Notes: generated by a model from the letters alone, not told the origin. 64,000 bases of DNA from Lysobacter enzymogenes (GCF_900106525.1 NZ_FNOG01000002.1:62001-126000); one strand, 5' to 3'. Numbered from the stretch's first letter, positions 33,750-46,500 are shown. Program-made: numbers and translations.

Positions 33750-35840
33750 ATGACCGACCAACACGACCCTTCGCGCCGCGGCTTCCTGCGCGGCGCCGCC
33801 GGCGCGACCGCCGCCGGCCTCGCCCTCAACCTGTTCCCGCCCTCGATCCAGAAGGCCCTGGCGATCCCCGCCGCGCGCGTCACCGGCACCCTGCACGACG
33901 TCCAGCACGTGGTGATCCTGATGCAGGAGAACCGCTCCTTCGACCACTACTTCGGCGCGATGCGCGGCGTGCGCGGCTTCGGCGACCGCTTCCCGATCCC
34001 GCTGCCCGGCGGCAAGCCGGTGTGGCGCCAGAGCGACGCAAAGGGCCGCGAAATCCAGCCCTGGCACATCGACACGAAGACCACCAGCGCGCAGCGCATC
34101 GCCGGCACCCCGCACACCTGGCCCGACGCCCAGGCCGCCTGGAACCACGGCAAGATGGACCAGTGGCTGCCGGCCAAGACCGAGCGCTCGATGGGCCATT
34201 ACGTCGAGGCCGACATTCCGTTCCAGTACGCGCTCGCCAACGCCTTCACCCTGTGCGACGCCTATCACTGCTCGCAGCTCACCGGCACCAATCCCAACCG
34301 CCTGTTCTTGTGGACCGGCAGCAACAACCCGGCCGCCGACCGCGGCGGCCCGGCCATCGTCAACACCTTCGACGACTCCGGCCCGGCCAGCGAAGGCTAT
34401 TTCTGGACCACCTACCCCGAGCGCCTGGAACGCGCCGGGGTCAGCTGGAAGCTGTACCAGGACATGGACGACAACTTCTCCGACAACCCGCTGGAAGGCT
34501 TCCGCCAGTTCCGCGCGGCGGCGCCCGGTTCGGCGCTGGCGGAAAAGGCGCTGAAGACCTGGACGCTGGAGGATCTGGCGAGCGATGTGCGCAGCGGCAA
34601 GCTGCCGCAGGTGTCGTGGCTGGTCGCGCCGGCCAAGTATTCCGAGCACCCCGGCCCGTCGGCGCCGATCTGGGGCGCCGACTACACCGCGCGCGTGCTC
34701 GACGCGCTCACCGCCGATCCGGCGGTGTGGGCCCGCACCGTGTTGATCGTCAACTTCGACGAGAACGACGGCTTCTTCGACCACGTGCCGCCGCCGGCGC
34801 CGCCGTCGCTGGACGCGCAGCGCAAGCCGCTCGGCGGCTCCACCGTGGACCTGCGCGGCGAACACCACTTCGCCCGCAGCGGCCCCTCTCACGGCACCTC
34901 GGCCGATCCGGCGGTCTATTACGACCGCCCCTACGGCCTGGGCCCGCGCGTGCCGATGTACGTGATCTCGCCGTGGAGCCGCGGCGGCTGGATCAACTCG
35001 CAGGTGTTCGACCACACCTCGGTGATCCGCTTCCTGGAAAAGCGCTTCGGCGTCGTTGAGCCCAACATCAGCCCGTGGCGGCGCGCGGTGTGCGGCGATC
35101 TCACCAGCGCGTTCAATTTCGAGAACCCCAATCACGAACCGATCCCGACCCTGCCCTACACCGGCGATGCCGACCGCATCGTCGCCGAGCAGAGCAAGCT
35201 GCCGGCGCCGAAACCGCCGGCGACGCCGAGCGCGGCGCGCCAGGAGCCCGGCATCAAGCCCTCGCGCGCGCTGCCCTACGACCTGCACGTGGGCGAGCGC
35301 TTCGACCGCGACGCGCGCTCGCTGCGGCTCAACTTCGGCAACAGCGGGCGCGCTGCGGCGGTGTTCCATGTCTACGATCTGCTCGACCCTGAGGCGATTC
35401 CGCGCCGCTACACGATCGAACCGGGGCGCTCGCTCAATGGCGACTGGGGCTTGCGCAGCGGTGGTGCGCGCGCCTATGCGCTGCAGGTGTTCGGGCCGAA
35501 CGGGTTCTTTCGCGAGTTCCGCGGTTCGCTGCACGGCGCCAATCCTGGCGCCACCACGATTCCCGACCTGCGCTTGCGCCATCGCAAGCTGATTCTGGCG
35601 CTGCGCAATCCGGGGCGTAAGCCGCTGCGGCTGGAGCTGGCCGATCAGTACGGGTTGTATGCGCCGCGGTTGGAGCGGTTGGGTGCGGGGTCGTTGCGTT
35701 ATCGGCCGGTGCGGTTGGACGAGAGTTGCCAGTGGTACGACTTCGTGCTGACCGATGCCAACGATCCGGAGTATTACCGTCGGATTGCGGGGCGGGTGGA
35801 GACGGGGGCGCATGGCGTCACCGATCCTGGGTTGATCTGA
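33750..35840 (+). CDS. Tat-exported phosphocholine-specific phospholipase C
   Basis: A 696-residue protein. Twin-arginine signal SRRGFLRGAAGATAAGLAL near the N-terminus. The phosphoesterase domain has VVILMQENRSFDHYFGAMRG, SYHC-like DAYHCSQLTGTNPNRLFL, FDENDGFFDHVPPPAPP and RSGPSHGTSADP, all typical of non-haemolytic phospholipase C (PlcN/PC-PLC). The last 220 residues form the two small beta domains (DUF756) of this family. It would release phosphocholine from lipids outside the cell. Start at 33750 gives the Tat motif near the N-terminus. It diverges from the TerY-P operon across 214 bp. Confidence 0.95.
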   Translation: MTDQHDPSRRGFLRGAAGATAAGLALNLFPPSIQKALAIPAARVTGTLHDVQHVVILMQENRSFDHYFGAMRGVRGFGDRFPIPLPGGKPVWRQSDAKGREIQPWHIDTKTTSAQRIAGTPHTWPDAQAAWNHGKMDQWLPAKTERSMGHYVEADIPFQYALANAFTLCDAYHCSQLTGTNPNRLFLWTGSNNPAADRGGPAIVNTFDDSGPASEGYFWTTYPERLERAGVSWKLYQDMDDNFSDNPLEGFRQFRAAAPGSALAEKALKTWTLEDLASDVRSGKLPQVSWLVAPAKYSEHPGPSAPIWGADYTARVLDALTADPAVWARTVLIVNFDENDGFFDHVPPPAPPSLDAQRKPLGGSTVDLRGEHHFARSGPSHGTSADPAVYYDRPYGLGPRVPMYVISPWSRGGWINSQVFDHTSVIRFLEKRFGVVEPNISPWRRAVCGDLTSAFNFENPNHEPIPTLPYTGDADRIVAEQSKLPAPKPPATPSAARQEPGIKPSRALPYDLHVGERFDRDARSLRLNFGNSGRAAAVFHVYDLLDPEAIPRRYTIEPGRSLNGDWGLRSGGARAYALQVFGPNGFFREFRGSLHGANPGATTIPDLRLRHRKLILALRNPGRKPLRLELADQYGLYAPRLERLGAGSLRYRPVRLDESCQWYDFVLTDANDPEYYRRIAGRVETGAHGVTDPGLI

Positions 35841-35944
35841 GGCGGTTTGTCGTTTGCGGCGGAGAAGGTCGAGGCCTTCTCTGTCGCGGGCGCTTCGAGG
35901 GGCGCGGTGCATCGGGCGCGGCTGGGGTTCGTCGTAGTCCGACT

Positions 35945-36263
35945 GTCGCGGTCGCGGCTCGCGCCGCTCCTGCAGTCGGAGACGAAACCGGCCGGAGCCC
36001 CTGTAGGAGCGACGCAAGTCGCGACCAACCGCAGCGACGCAGCTCCGCCGTGACCTCCCGAAGCCCGCAACCCTCACGCCGTCATTCCGGCGAAAGCCGG
36101 AATCCAACCGCAGCGACTCAGCTCCGCCGAACTCACCCGAAGACCCGAACCCCCAACCCGTCATTCCGGCGAAAGCCGGAATCCAACCGCAGCGACGTGG
36201 CTCCGCCGTGACCTCCCGAAGCCTGCAACCCCCACGCCGTCATTCCGGCGAAAGCCGGAATCC
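35945..36263. repeat. Family A pair followed by three 79-bp tandem repeats
   Basis: A family A inverted pair (35945-36026) runs directly into a tandem array. CGTCATTCCGGCGAAAGCCG starts at 36080, 36159 and 36238, exactly 79 bp apart, and AACCGCAGCGAC precedes each unit (36027, 36106 and onward). Each unit holds the small hairpin ATTCCGGCGAAAGCCGGAAT. The array starts where the family A arm ends, so the two elements are fused. Confidence 0.85.
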
Positions 36264-36597
36264 ATTTTGATGTTGCTTGTTCTTGTCTCGTAGCAACGAG
36301 TGAAGACAAGCCGACATCCAAAGCTTCCGTCCGCAAGCGGCCGGGTCACTTTCTTTGTCTTGCCAAAGAAAGTAACCAAAGAAAGGCGTTTTCCTTGTTT
36401 TCGAATCAAGAGCCACTAAGGGGCAAAGCGTGCGCAGGCATGCGCCACACAGGCCATCCATGGCCTGGGTGGCGCACGGCGCACATCCTGTGCGCCGCCC
36501 TATCGGGTCTACGGTTGCTTGTGGCGAGTTCGGGGCGGCGAGGGGAGCGAAGAGCGAGAGCAACAGCGAAAACAACGCTGCGTCGCTTCGCCTTCGC
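36264..36597. repeat. Repeat-rich gene-free stretch with ACTTTCTTT hairpin
   Basis: It contains GTCACTTTCTTTG, then CCAAAGAAAGTAAC at about 36350-36378, an inverted repeat of a kind common in many proteobacterial genomes, followed by AAAGAAAGGCG. Further on lies a CCATCCATGGCCTGGGTGG region with local palindromes. Short frames crossing it read as repeat-derived peptide, not as a gene. It lies downstream of both convergent neighbours. Confidence 0.6.
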
Positions 36598-37512
36598 CTA
36601 CTCCAACACCCGTCCTTTGCGCCAATAGCCCATGAAGCTGATCGCGGACTTGGCGAATCCGCGCTCGCCGACCAGATGCCGGCGGATCGCCATTACCGCG
36701 CCGGCTTCGCCGGCGATCCACGCGTAGAAGCCCGATGCGGTGACCGCGGCTTGCTCCCACAGGATTTCGCGGTCGATATCGATTTCCGACAGCACGGCTT
36801 CCGCTGCGTCCGTGCGCGTCTGCGCCGGTGCGAGTTGTGCGGCGCGGATCGCCTCGATCAGGCGCGCGCCGTAGTCGGCCGCGTCGGTATCGCGACGTTC
36901 GGCGCGCGGCAGCCAGTGGATGCGCAGGTCGGGAGGGCCGTGCAGGTCGACCGCGTCGGCGCGCAACGGTACTTCGATGTAGGCGCGCACCTTCGGCGGT
37001 TGCGGCTGCGCCGCCAACGATTCGAGGATGCCGGCCACCGCCGGCAGCGCGGTTTCGTCGGCGATCAGCAGCACGTCGCGCACGTCCGCGGGCGGCCGCC
37101 ATTCGACACCGCCGGAATCGGCTTGCGAAGCGTGCGGCGCCATCAGCACCACGCGATCGCCGGGCCGCGCCTGCAGGGCCCAGCGCGAGGCCGGGCCGGT
37201 GTCGCCGTGGGCGACGAAGTCCACGTCCAGCTCGGCCGCCTGCGGCCGCAGCGCGCGCACGGTGTAGGTGCGCATCGGCGCGCGCTGCGCCGGATGCTGG
37301 TCGCGGTAGCGCGCGTACCAATCCTCGCCGCGCGGCACGCTGAGCTCGCCGGCGTCGTTGGGGAAGAAGATCTTGATGCGCTGGTCGGGACCGAAACTGC
37401 GCGCCTGCGCCAGCGATTCGCCGGCGAACACGAAGCGCAGCATCGACGGGCTCAGCTCGATGCGCTGGCGCACCGAGACGTCGAACAGATGAAAGGGGTT
37501 GCGTTGCGCCAT
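36598..37512 (-). CDS. Siderophore-interacting protein (ferric-siderophore reductase)
   Basis: A 304-residue flavoprotein of the ViuB/SIP family. The FAD-binding domain has APMRTYTVRAL (RxYTxR) and DFVAHGDTGPASRWALQARPG. The C-terminal NADPH-type domain begins VLLIADETALPAVAGILES, and FYAWIAGEAGAVMAIRRHLV and KSAISFMGYWRKG complete the family pattern. It reduces ferric siderophores in the cytosol to release iron. No Fur box was identified in the upstream gap. No other siderophore genes are adjacent. Confidence 0.95.
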   Translation of the reverse strand: MAQRNPFHLFDVSVRQRIELSPSMLRFVFAGESLAQARSFGPDQRIKIFFPNDAGELSVPRGEDWYARYRDQHPAQRAPMRTYTVRALRPQAAELDVDFVAHGDTGPASRWALQARPGDRVVLMAPHASQADSGGVEWRPPADVRDVLLIADETALPAVAGILESLAAQPQPPKVRAYIEVPLRADAVDLHGPPDLRIHWLPRAERRDTDAADYGARLIEAIRAAQLAPAQTRTDAAEAVLSEIDIDREILWEQAAVTASGFYAWIAGEAGAVMAIRRHLVGERGFAKSAISFMGYWRKGRVLE

Positions 37513-37639
37513 GGCGGCTTCTCCTGCATGAGCGTGTGCACATGGCTGGGAGCGCGTGGCGCGGCCTGGCTGCCGGAGGACAGCTTAGTCCCAGGCGCGG
37601 TGGACGAAGTTGCCGGCCTTGGCCGGATCCGGGCGGCCC

Positions 37640-37810
37640 CCTGTAGGAGCGGCGCGAGCCGCGACCAACCGCAGCGGTGCAGGCGACCGCAGATACCCGA
37701 AGCCACCGGCAATCGGCAGGATGCTCGGGCAGGCTCGGCGAGACCGGGCTTCGGGGAGGGCGCTTGCGTACATCGCTGCGGTTGGTCGCGGCTCGCGCCG
37801 CTCCTACAGG
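37640..37810. repeat. Family A inverted repeat with 37-bp perfect arms and long loop
   Basis: The left arm (37640-37676, starting CCTGTAGGAGCGGCGCGAGC) and the right arm (37774-37810) are perfectly complementary over 37 bp, including the CAACCGCAGCG extension beyond the usual core. The 97-bp loop is not self-similar. It separates the SIP and MFS genes. Confidence 0.9.
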
Positions 37811-37837
37811 GAGCAACCGATACGGCGCTGGAGCGGG

Positions 37838-39106
37838 TTACAACGAATCCTGCGGCTCGACCACCACCGCATCCTCGGGCACCCGCGACACCGGGTTGCG
37901 CGACACCCACGCTTCCCAGCGCCAGAACAGCCACGCCACCGCGGTCAGGCACGACGCTGCCACCGCCAGATGCAACGCGCTGTCGCTGAGCATCGGCGAG
38001 ATCACCCCGGCCAGCACCGCGTTCAACACCAGGCCGGTGAAGGCCTGCAGCGACGAGGCCGAGCCGCGCTGGTGCGGGTACATGTCCAGGATCGACAAGG
38101 TCACGATCGGGAACACCAGGGCGATGCCGAACGCGCCGATGCACATCGGCACCACCGCCCACGGCACCTGCGGCACATCGGTCCACAGGTTGTAGCCGAG
38201 GTTGACGGCGATGGCGAGCGCGCAGCAGGCGAAGCCGAGGTCGACCAGACGGTCGCCGCTGACCTTGCCGGCCGCGCGCCCGGACACGAACGAACCGGCG
38301 ACCATGCCGCCGATGGTCGGCACGAAGAACCAAGCGAAATCGCGCTCGCCGAGCTTGAGCAGATCCAGCACGAACGCCGGCGCCGAGGCGATGTACAGAA
38401 ACAGCGCGCCGAAGTTCAGCGCGCCGACCGCGGCCAGACGCTGGAAACGCGGATTGAGGCAGATCGCGAAATAGTCGCGCAGCAAGCGCTTGGGCTTGAG
38501 CGGCAGGCGCGCCTGCGGCGGATGGGTTTCCGGCAGCAGCAGCGCCACTGCGATCCACAGCGCCACCGAGAACGCGACCAGGAACCAGAAGATCGCCGGC
38601 CAGTGCGACCAGCCCAGGATCCAGCCGCCGATCACCGGCGCGATCGCCGGGGCGATGCCGAAGATCATCATCACCTGGCTCATCAGCCGCTGCGCGTCGT
38701 CGCCGTGCAGCAGGTCGCGGATGACGGCGCGGCCGACGATCAATCCCACACCGGCCGACAAACCCTGGATCGCGCGGAAGATCAGCAGCGAGGTCAGATC
38801 GTCGGCCAGCGCGCACGCCGCCGACGCCAGCGTGAACACCGCCAGCCCGCCCAGGATCACCTTGCGCCGCCCGATCGCGTCCGACAGCGGGCCGTGCACG
38901 ATGCTCATCAGCGCATACGCCACCAGGTACACGCTGATGGTCTGCTGCATCTGCAGCTTGTCGGCGGACAGCTCGGCGCCCATCGCCGGGAACGCCGGGA
39001 AGATGGTGTCGATGGAGAACGGCCCGAACATCGCCAGCCCGCCCAGCAGCAGGGCCAGGCGGCGGATCGGGATGGGCGGCTTGACGGTGGCGGCGTCGTG
39101 GCTCAT
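37838..39106 (-). CDS. Bcr/CflA-type MFS multidrug efflux transporter
   Basis: A 422-residue protein with 12 membrane helices. The loop 2-3 MFS motif is GPLSDAIGRRKVILGG, and motif D1/RAIQGLSAGVGLIVGRAVIR is typical of the drug:H+ antiporter-1 Bcr/CflA group. FPAFPAMGAELSADKLQMQQ after helix 1 is also characteristic. It exports drugs or cysteine/peptide-like compounds by proton exchange. Its ATG overlaps the stop of the upstream VOC gene (ATGA), so they form an operon. Confidence 0.94.
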   Translation of the reverse strand: MSHDAATVKPPIPIRRLALLLGGLAMFGPFSIDTIFPAFPAMGAELSADKLQMQQTISVYLVAYALMSIVHGPLSDAIGRRKVILGGLAVFTLASAACALADDLTSLLIFRAIQGLSAGVGLIVGRAVIRDLLHGDDAQRLMSQVMMIFGIAPAIAPVIGGWILGWSHWPAIFWFLVAFSVALWIAVALLLPETHPPQARLPLKPKRLLRDYFAICLNPRFQRLAAVGALNFGALFLYIASAPAFVLDLLKLGERDFAWFFVPTIGGMVAGSFVSGRAAGKVSGDRLVDLGFACCALAIAVNLGYNLWTDVPQVPWAVVPMCIGAFGIALVFPIVTLSILDMYPHQRGSASSLQAFTGLVLNAVLAGVISPMLSDSALHLAVAASCLTAVAWLFWRWEAWVSRNPVSRVPEDAVVVEPQDSL

Positions 39107-39558
39107 CGCGCGGCGTGGTCCGCTGGGGCGCGATCCAAGGGCGCGTCGGGCGGGCCCTTGAGCTCGACCATGTTGCCTTCCGGGTCGTACAGGTACTGCG
39201 AGGGGCCCTCGCCTTCGGCGCCGTAACGCGAGCCGAACTCGCCCACGCGCACACCGAAGGCGGCCAGGTGGGCGAGGATCGCGTCGCGGTCGAACGGATC
39301 GGCGCGCAGGCACAGGTGGTCCATGTTGCGGCCCTGCTCGCCCGGTGCGGCGCCGCCCAGGCGGCCGATCTTGCCGTCGACGTCGACCAGGTCGATCAGC
39401 GACTCGCCGGCGCGCAGCTGGACCAGGCCGATCTCGTCCTGGCGCCGCTCCACGCTGCAGCCGAGCACCTCGCAGTAGAACGCCGCCATCGCCGCGCTGT
39501 CGCGCACGCGCAGCACCACGTGGTCGAGTTGCAGCAGGCGGAACGGTCGCGCGGCCAT
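39103..39558 (-). CDS. VOC-family (glyoxalase-like) protein
   Basis: A 151-residue protein with two beta-alpha-beta-beta-beta units: LDHVVLRVRDSAAMAAFYCE and MDHLCLRADPFDRDAILAHL. The His and Glu residues at metal positions are LDHV, MDHL and YLYDPEGNMVEL. It resembles the fosfomycin/bleomycin-resistance side of the superfamily and could bind or modify a toxic compound, which fits its coupling to an efflux pump gene. The exact substrate is unknown. Confidence 0.88.
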   Translation of the reverse strand: MAARPFRLLQLDHVVLRVRDSAAMAAFYCEVLGCSVERRQDEIGLVQLRAGESLIDLVDVDGKIGRLGGAAPGEQGRNMDHLCLRADPFDRDAILAHLAAFGVRVGEFGSRYGAEGEGPSQYLYDPEGNMVELKGPPDAPLDRAPADHAAR

Positions 39559-39650
39559 GGCCGGACCTCATCGCATGAATGGGGGCCGACAGCATACTCC
39601 CGCGCGGCATCGCGCACGGCCGCCAGAATTGTTCCGATCTGTCCGCAGCC

Positions 39651-39740
39651 CCTGTAGGAGCGGCGCGAGCCGCGACTGCGGGGTAGCCAGTCGCGCCGTA
39701 AGCGCGGTGTCGCAGTCGCGGCTCGCGCCGCTCCTACAGG
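39651..39740. repeat. Family A inverted repeat
   Basis: CCTGTAGGAGCGGCGCGAGC and its complement pair around a loop of about 36 bp. It lies just upstream of the gcvP promoter. Confidence 0.85.
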
Positions 39741-39777
39741 GGGTTCCGGGCGGGTCCCCGCGCCGCCCGCCAGCGGC

Positions 39778-39783
39778 TATAAT
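39778..39783 (+). promoter_or_regulatory. -10 element of the gcvP leader
   Basis: A perfect TATAAT about 15-20 bp before the first glycine aptamer. No strong -35 hexamer is visible at 17-bp spacing. Transcription would begin at about 39790, right at the riboswitch. Confidence 0.75.
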
Positions 39784-39798
39784 CGCCGCTTCGACCAC

Positions 39799-40058
39799 GC
39801 GGTGGGAGAAGCGGCCACCCGGGCCTCCCGGCCGGCCGCTGCCGAAGGCGCAACGCCCGTAATCGCTCAGGCCCCAGACCGCCGCGTGTACAAAACTCTG
39901 GAGAGACCGCCCGCCCGCAGCGTCACCGCGGACGGAACCGGCGCCGAAGGGGCACGAAGCGAGCGCGGACAGGAGCGGCCCCAGCGGCCCACCCCTCCCC
40001 CAAGCGGCCTGAGCCGCAGCGCGCTTCCAAACTCTCAGGCAAAAGGACAGAGGGGCGC
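39799..40058 (+). ncRNA. Tandem glycine riboswitch upstream of gcvP
   Basis: Two glycine aptamers in series. Aptamer 1 (about 39799-39892) has GGTGGGAGAAGCGG, GCCGAAGGCGCAACGCCCG and GCTCAGGCCCCAGACCGC. Aptamer 2 (about 39895-40058) has CTCTGGAGAGACCGCC, CGCCGAAGGGGCACGA, an enlarged variable stem and ACTCTCAGGCAAAAGGACAG. These are the family core motifs. Such switches turn on glycine cleavage genes when glycine is abundant. The 3' end of aptamer 2 (GGGGCG, 40052-40057) can pair with CGCCCC (40091-40096) next to the ribosome site AGGA (40087-40090), suggesting control of translation. Confidence 0.96.
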
Positions 40059-40101
40059 CTCGCGTGCGGCACCGCACGTTCGCCTTAGGACGCCCCCTGC
40101 C

Positions 40102-42960
<2,859 letters not shown>

Positions 42961-43232
42961 AATGCGCCCCCTTCGGCCCATTTGCACTTGATGGTGCCAA
43001 CGTAAGCTGTTTCCAGCCAACCGCGGATGCGGTTGCTGACACATCGGTCTGATCGCTGCAACCAAAGAGCGGGCCCGCCATTGGCGTGCCCGCTTGCGTC
43101 GAACAGCTCACAACCGCCACTTTCCATGCGCATCCGGTGGCGAATCAAACCATAGAGCCTCGTGCCCATCGGAACGCGCCGCACACGATCTCCGTAGCCG
43201 ACCCTCATCACAGCGATCAGCCGCTTCGCCCC

Positions 43233-43264
43233 AAAAAAAGCCCGCTCTAAGCGGGCTTTTTTTT
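43233..43264. terminator. Bidirectional terminator between gcvP and the immunity gene
   Basis: AGCCCGC-TCTAA-GCGGGCT is preceded by seven A residues and followed by eight T residues, so it can stop transcripts in both directions. It is 33 bp past the stop of the minus-strand immunity gene and about 270 bp past gcvP. The gap between gcvP and this site holds no gene; a smaller stem (AGCGGGC and GCCCGCT, 43069-43095) lies in it. Confidence 0.93.
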
Positions 43265-43296
43265 GGACGCGGGTCGGAAGCCGCGAACCGCGGACA

Positions 43297-43578
43297 TCAT
43301 CCCCATTCGTTGGAAAATTCGGCGTCGTGCGCCTCAATCGCGGCGATAGTCGAATCGTGCCAACTGCAACGCTCCAGCGGGCTGTCCTCCAGCATCAACT
43401 CGACGAATTGACGATTGAAGTACTCGACCCCAATCTGCTCGTTCGAGTTAAAAAAATCAGCGCTATGGACAGCAAAGCGACCCGAAGCGACATTCATCAA
43501 AATTACATAACGAACACATGCCTGGCTACCAATCCGCCTCCAAGCGAAGCTCTGCATGTAAAGATCATCGACACTCAT
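43297..43578 (-). CDS. Probable RHS immunity protein
   Basis: A 93-residue protein, acidic at the C-terminus (MLEDSPLERCSWHDSTIAAI, then EAHDAEFSNEWG), with no signal peptide. Its ATG overlaps the stop of the RHS toxin gene by four bases (ATGA), the usual arrangement for a polymorphic-toxin immunity gene. The WHDSTI segment is seen in small immunity-type proteins of this kind. It should bind and block the RHS C-terminal domain in the cytosol. Lower GC than the chromosomal surroundings. Function is inferred mainly from position. Confidence 0.75.
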   Translation of the reverse strand: MSVDDLYMQSFAWRRIGSQACVRYVILMNVASGRFAVHSADFFNSNEQIGVEYFNRQFVELMLEDSPLERCSWHDSTIAAIEAHDAEFSNEWG

Positions 43579-46500
43579 TTCTTAGGCTCCCATCTGCCGG
43601 TCCTGATTCGCGTCGCGGTGTTAGCCCTACTGTTTGTGAATTGGGTGACAATTTTCCCTTCCGGAGATCGCACGACAACTCGATTCCCGTTCACGTGGAC
43701 GGTATTTCCTGTCTCAGTATCCGTGAACGCGCGCCCCTCCCGAACGACCCTGTTTGAATCGCCGACATTTCGATTCGCATCGGTACGCGCTTCGTCGGAC
43801 CGTTCCTTGCCATGCCGGGTAAATTGATTGTCATCGTCGTCGGGCGGAGGGGTCGCGGCAGCGGAACCAGACGAGGCTTCCGAGGAAGAGCCGCTGCCGG
43901 AGGAAGAGTCCCCGCCCCCCGAGGAAGACGAAGACATCGACTCGATGGCTCGATTTCCCAACCAAAACAGACCGCCGCCGATGGCCGTTCCGGCTATCGC
44001 CGAACCATACACCATCGCCTTTCCGGGCGCCGCTGCGTCGCTCGGGTCCGGAGTTGCAGCGTCCGCCGCCGCAAACGCAAGCGCCCATCGCAACGCAATG
44101 AATTCACCCTGGCGCCCGTCGGGGTCGGTGAAACTGTAAGGATTGTTGTAGGCATACGCATACCGGTTGAAGTGGCGCATGTCGCCGCCGAGCGCCACCA
44201 CCGGATCCACGCTCAGGAACCTGCCTACGTTCGGATCATAATAGCGCTGCTGCATCTGGACCAAACCGGTCGTCCGGTCCATGACATGCCCGGCATATCC
44301 GATCCCGTCATACCCGGGGTCGTTCATCACCTTGCCGAACGGCTCGTATTCCGTACGATTAATCAGTAGGCCCGCCGCATCGGTAACAGCGACCGGGCTA
44401 CCGAGCGCATCGGTATGCTGATAGTAGATATGCTCGGCGCCCGTAGCATCGCGCGCCCTCTCCCGGATAGCCAGCAACTCCCCTCGCAAGAAGATATTCG
44501 CGGCATCCACCCCTCTTTCGAGATCCTGCTCGTATACCAGCTGCCCGACCTTGCTGTACTGAGATATCACTCGCGTATTGCCATCGGGAAAGATACTGAG
44601 GGCGCGACGTCCCTCAGCGTCATATCGATAGCTTTCCTGCCCAAGAGAAGCGCGCAACCGATTACCGTAGTCAAAGACGTATACCTGACCGTTTTTATTC
44701 TCTAGATTTCCTTGAACATCGTAACCCAGGCCTACGACCGACTCACCTGCGCCGTTGCGGATATTGGTCAAGCGCGAATGTTCGTCATAAACATACGTGG
44801 CATAGTCCTTGATTCCGGGCAGAACCCACGATCGCAAATTACCTTGAGCATCGTAGGTGAACCGATGCCAGCAATCCCCGCCGAAGCTGCACGAACCCGC
44901 AGCCTTGAGCCTTTCGAGTCCGTCGTACTCCATAATGCGGTTGTAATGATCGCCGCGCGCTCGATCGTAAATCGCACTGACGTTGCCGTTGGCGTCGTAC
45001 ACGGTCTCAAGATCGATGACTCCGGCCTCAGTGCTGCGCCGCGGCAACTGCCGAAGGTTTTGAGTCATCGTGTGAACGATGCCGTTACCGTAAACGAATC
45101 GCTGTAATCCGCCATTGGGGTAGTAGTCGATCTGCGACGCATAGACCGCGCCCGGGCTGCTCATCCGCTTGGGCTGACCCAGCGCATCGGGCTCGAACGT
45201 CACAGCGAGCCCGTTTGGATAGACTTGGCTGGCCGGATTGCCGATACGGTCATAGCCATAGCCCAAATCCCAACGGTACAAACCGGGCTGCGCCACGGCC
45301 TCACCGATCATCATGCGACGCTTATTATAGGTGTAGATATTTTCGACCGGCTCAGTATTATCCGGTTCGTTATAAGTGACCACCTTGCTCGGCAAGCCGT
45401 CGAGCGCGTACTCCCAAACCTGATTGCCGCGCCCATCCGGGAACACCAGCGTCTTAAGCCTCTTGCGCGCGTCGTAAGTGCGAAAGACCGCGCGTCCGGA
45501 GGCCGAAGCCTCGGCCCGGTTGCAATTATCGGTAGCCGGCAGATTCAAACCCGAAGCCGTCCATACGACATTGTTCGCGTCGTCGTACGCCGTGACCGTC
45601 GCCCCTGTCTCCTGCTCGATCACCTTGCACAACCGCTGCTGATCGTCGTACACGTAGCGGCGCGTATTGGGCTGGATTATCGGAACCGTCGGCGCCGGCA
45701 CGCCGTAGCGGCCGGACGCGTTGACCGCGAGGTTGGCGGCACCCACTGGCGAAACGCCGTAGACGTAGATCAGCCGCCCCGAATACTGCGCGCGCAGTTC
45801 GTTACTGATCGGGATCGCGAAACGATGGTTGTTGCTGTCGACCTTACACGCGGTCGCCACCGACGCTTCGCTGGCCTGGTTCGCCGGATAGATGCCGATC
45901 AACACCGAGCCCGCCGCGCCAGCGGGGCCGCCCACGTACATCTGCACATCGATCGGCGCGTCGTGCGCGGTCGCGCAAGCCCAGCCGATCAGCGCGCCGC
46001 CGTCGGACGTCAGGCCGTCGATATTACCGGTGATCACCGGCTGCGGGCGGCGACCGACCACGTCGACCGAAGCCAAGACTTGGCCATAGCCGATCACTCG
46101 GAACCGTGAACCGGCCTCGGTGATGTCAGTCACATTGAGCGTACCGCTGTCCGCGGTGATCATCCGCACGGCGCCGTTGCCGTTGAGGTCGCTGCGCCAA
46201 ACTTCGGTGTTGGCATTCAGCGTATTCGCTTCCCAGCGCACCGTCGTAGCACAGATCGTCGCCCCGACCGAAAGCTCGCAGGGATTGGGCAAGGCGCTGA
46301 TGCTGCCGACCGGAGCCGGCCGCACGTCGATCGAGCCGGGCGCCGATGCCTGCCCGAACCACTCCACTCCGTCCTGCACCATTCGCCACTGCACGCTCAC
46401 ATTTCCCGCGCCAGTGACCTGTGGCGCAGTCAAGGTCATGTTGAACGTCACCGTCTCGCCCGGGGCGACATCGTGCGGGAGCGCCACGCGTCCCATGCCC

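Noticed and set aside
36080-36263. Regularly spaced repeats that could suggest a CRISPR array
   Set aside because: There are only three units, the intervening sequences are themselves repeated rather than unique, and no cas genes are present.
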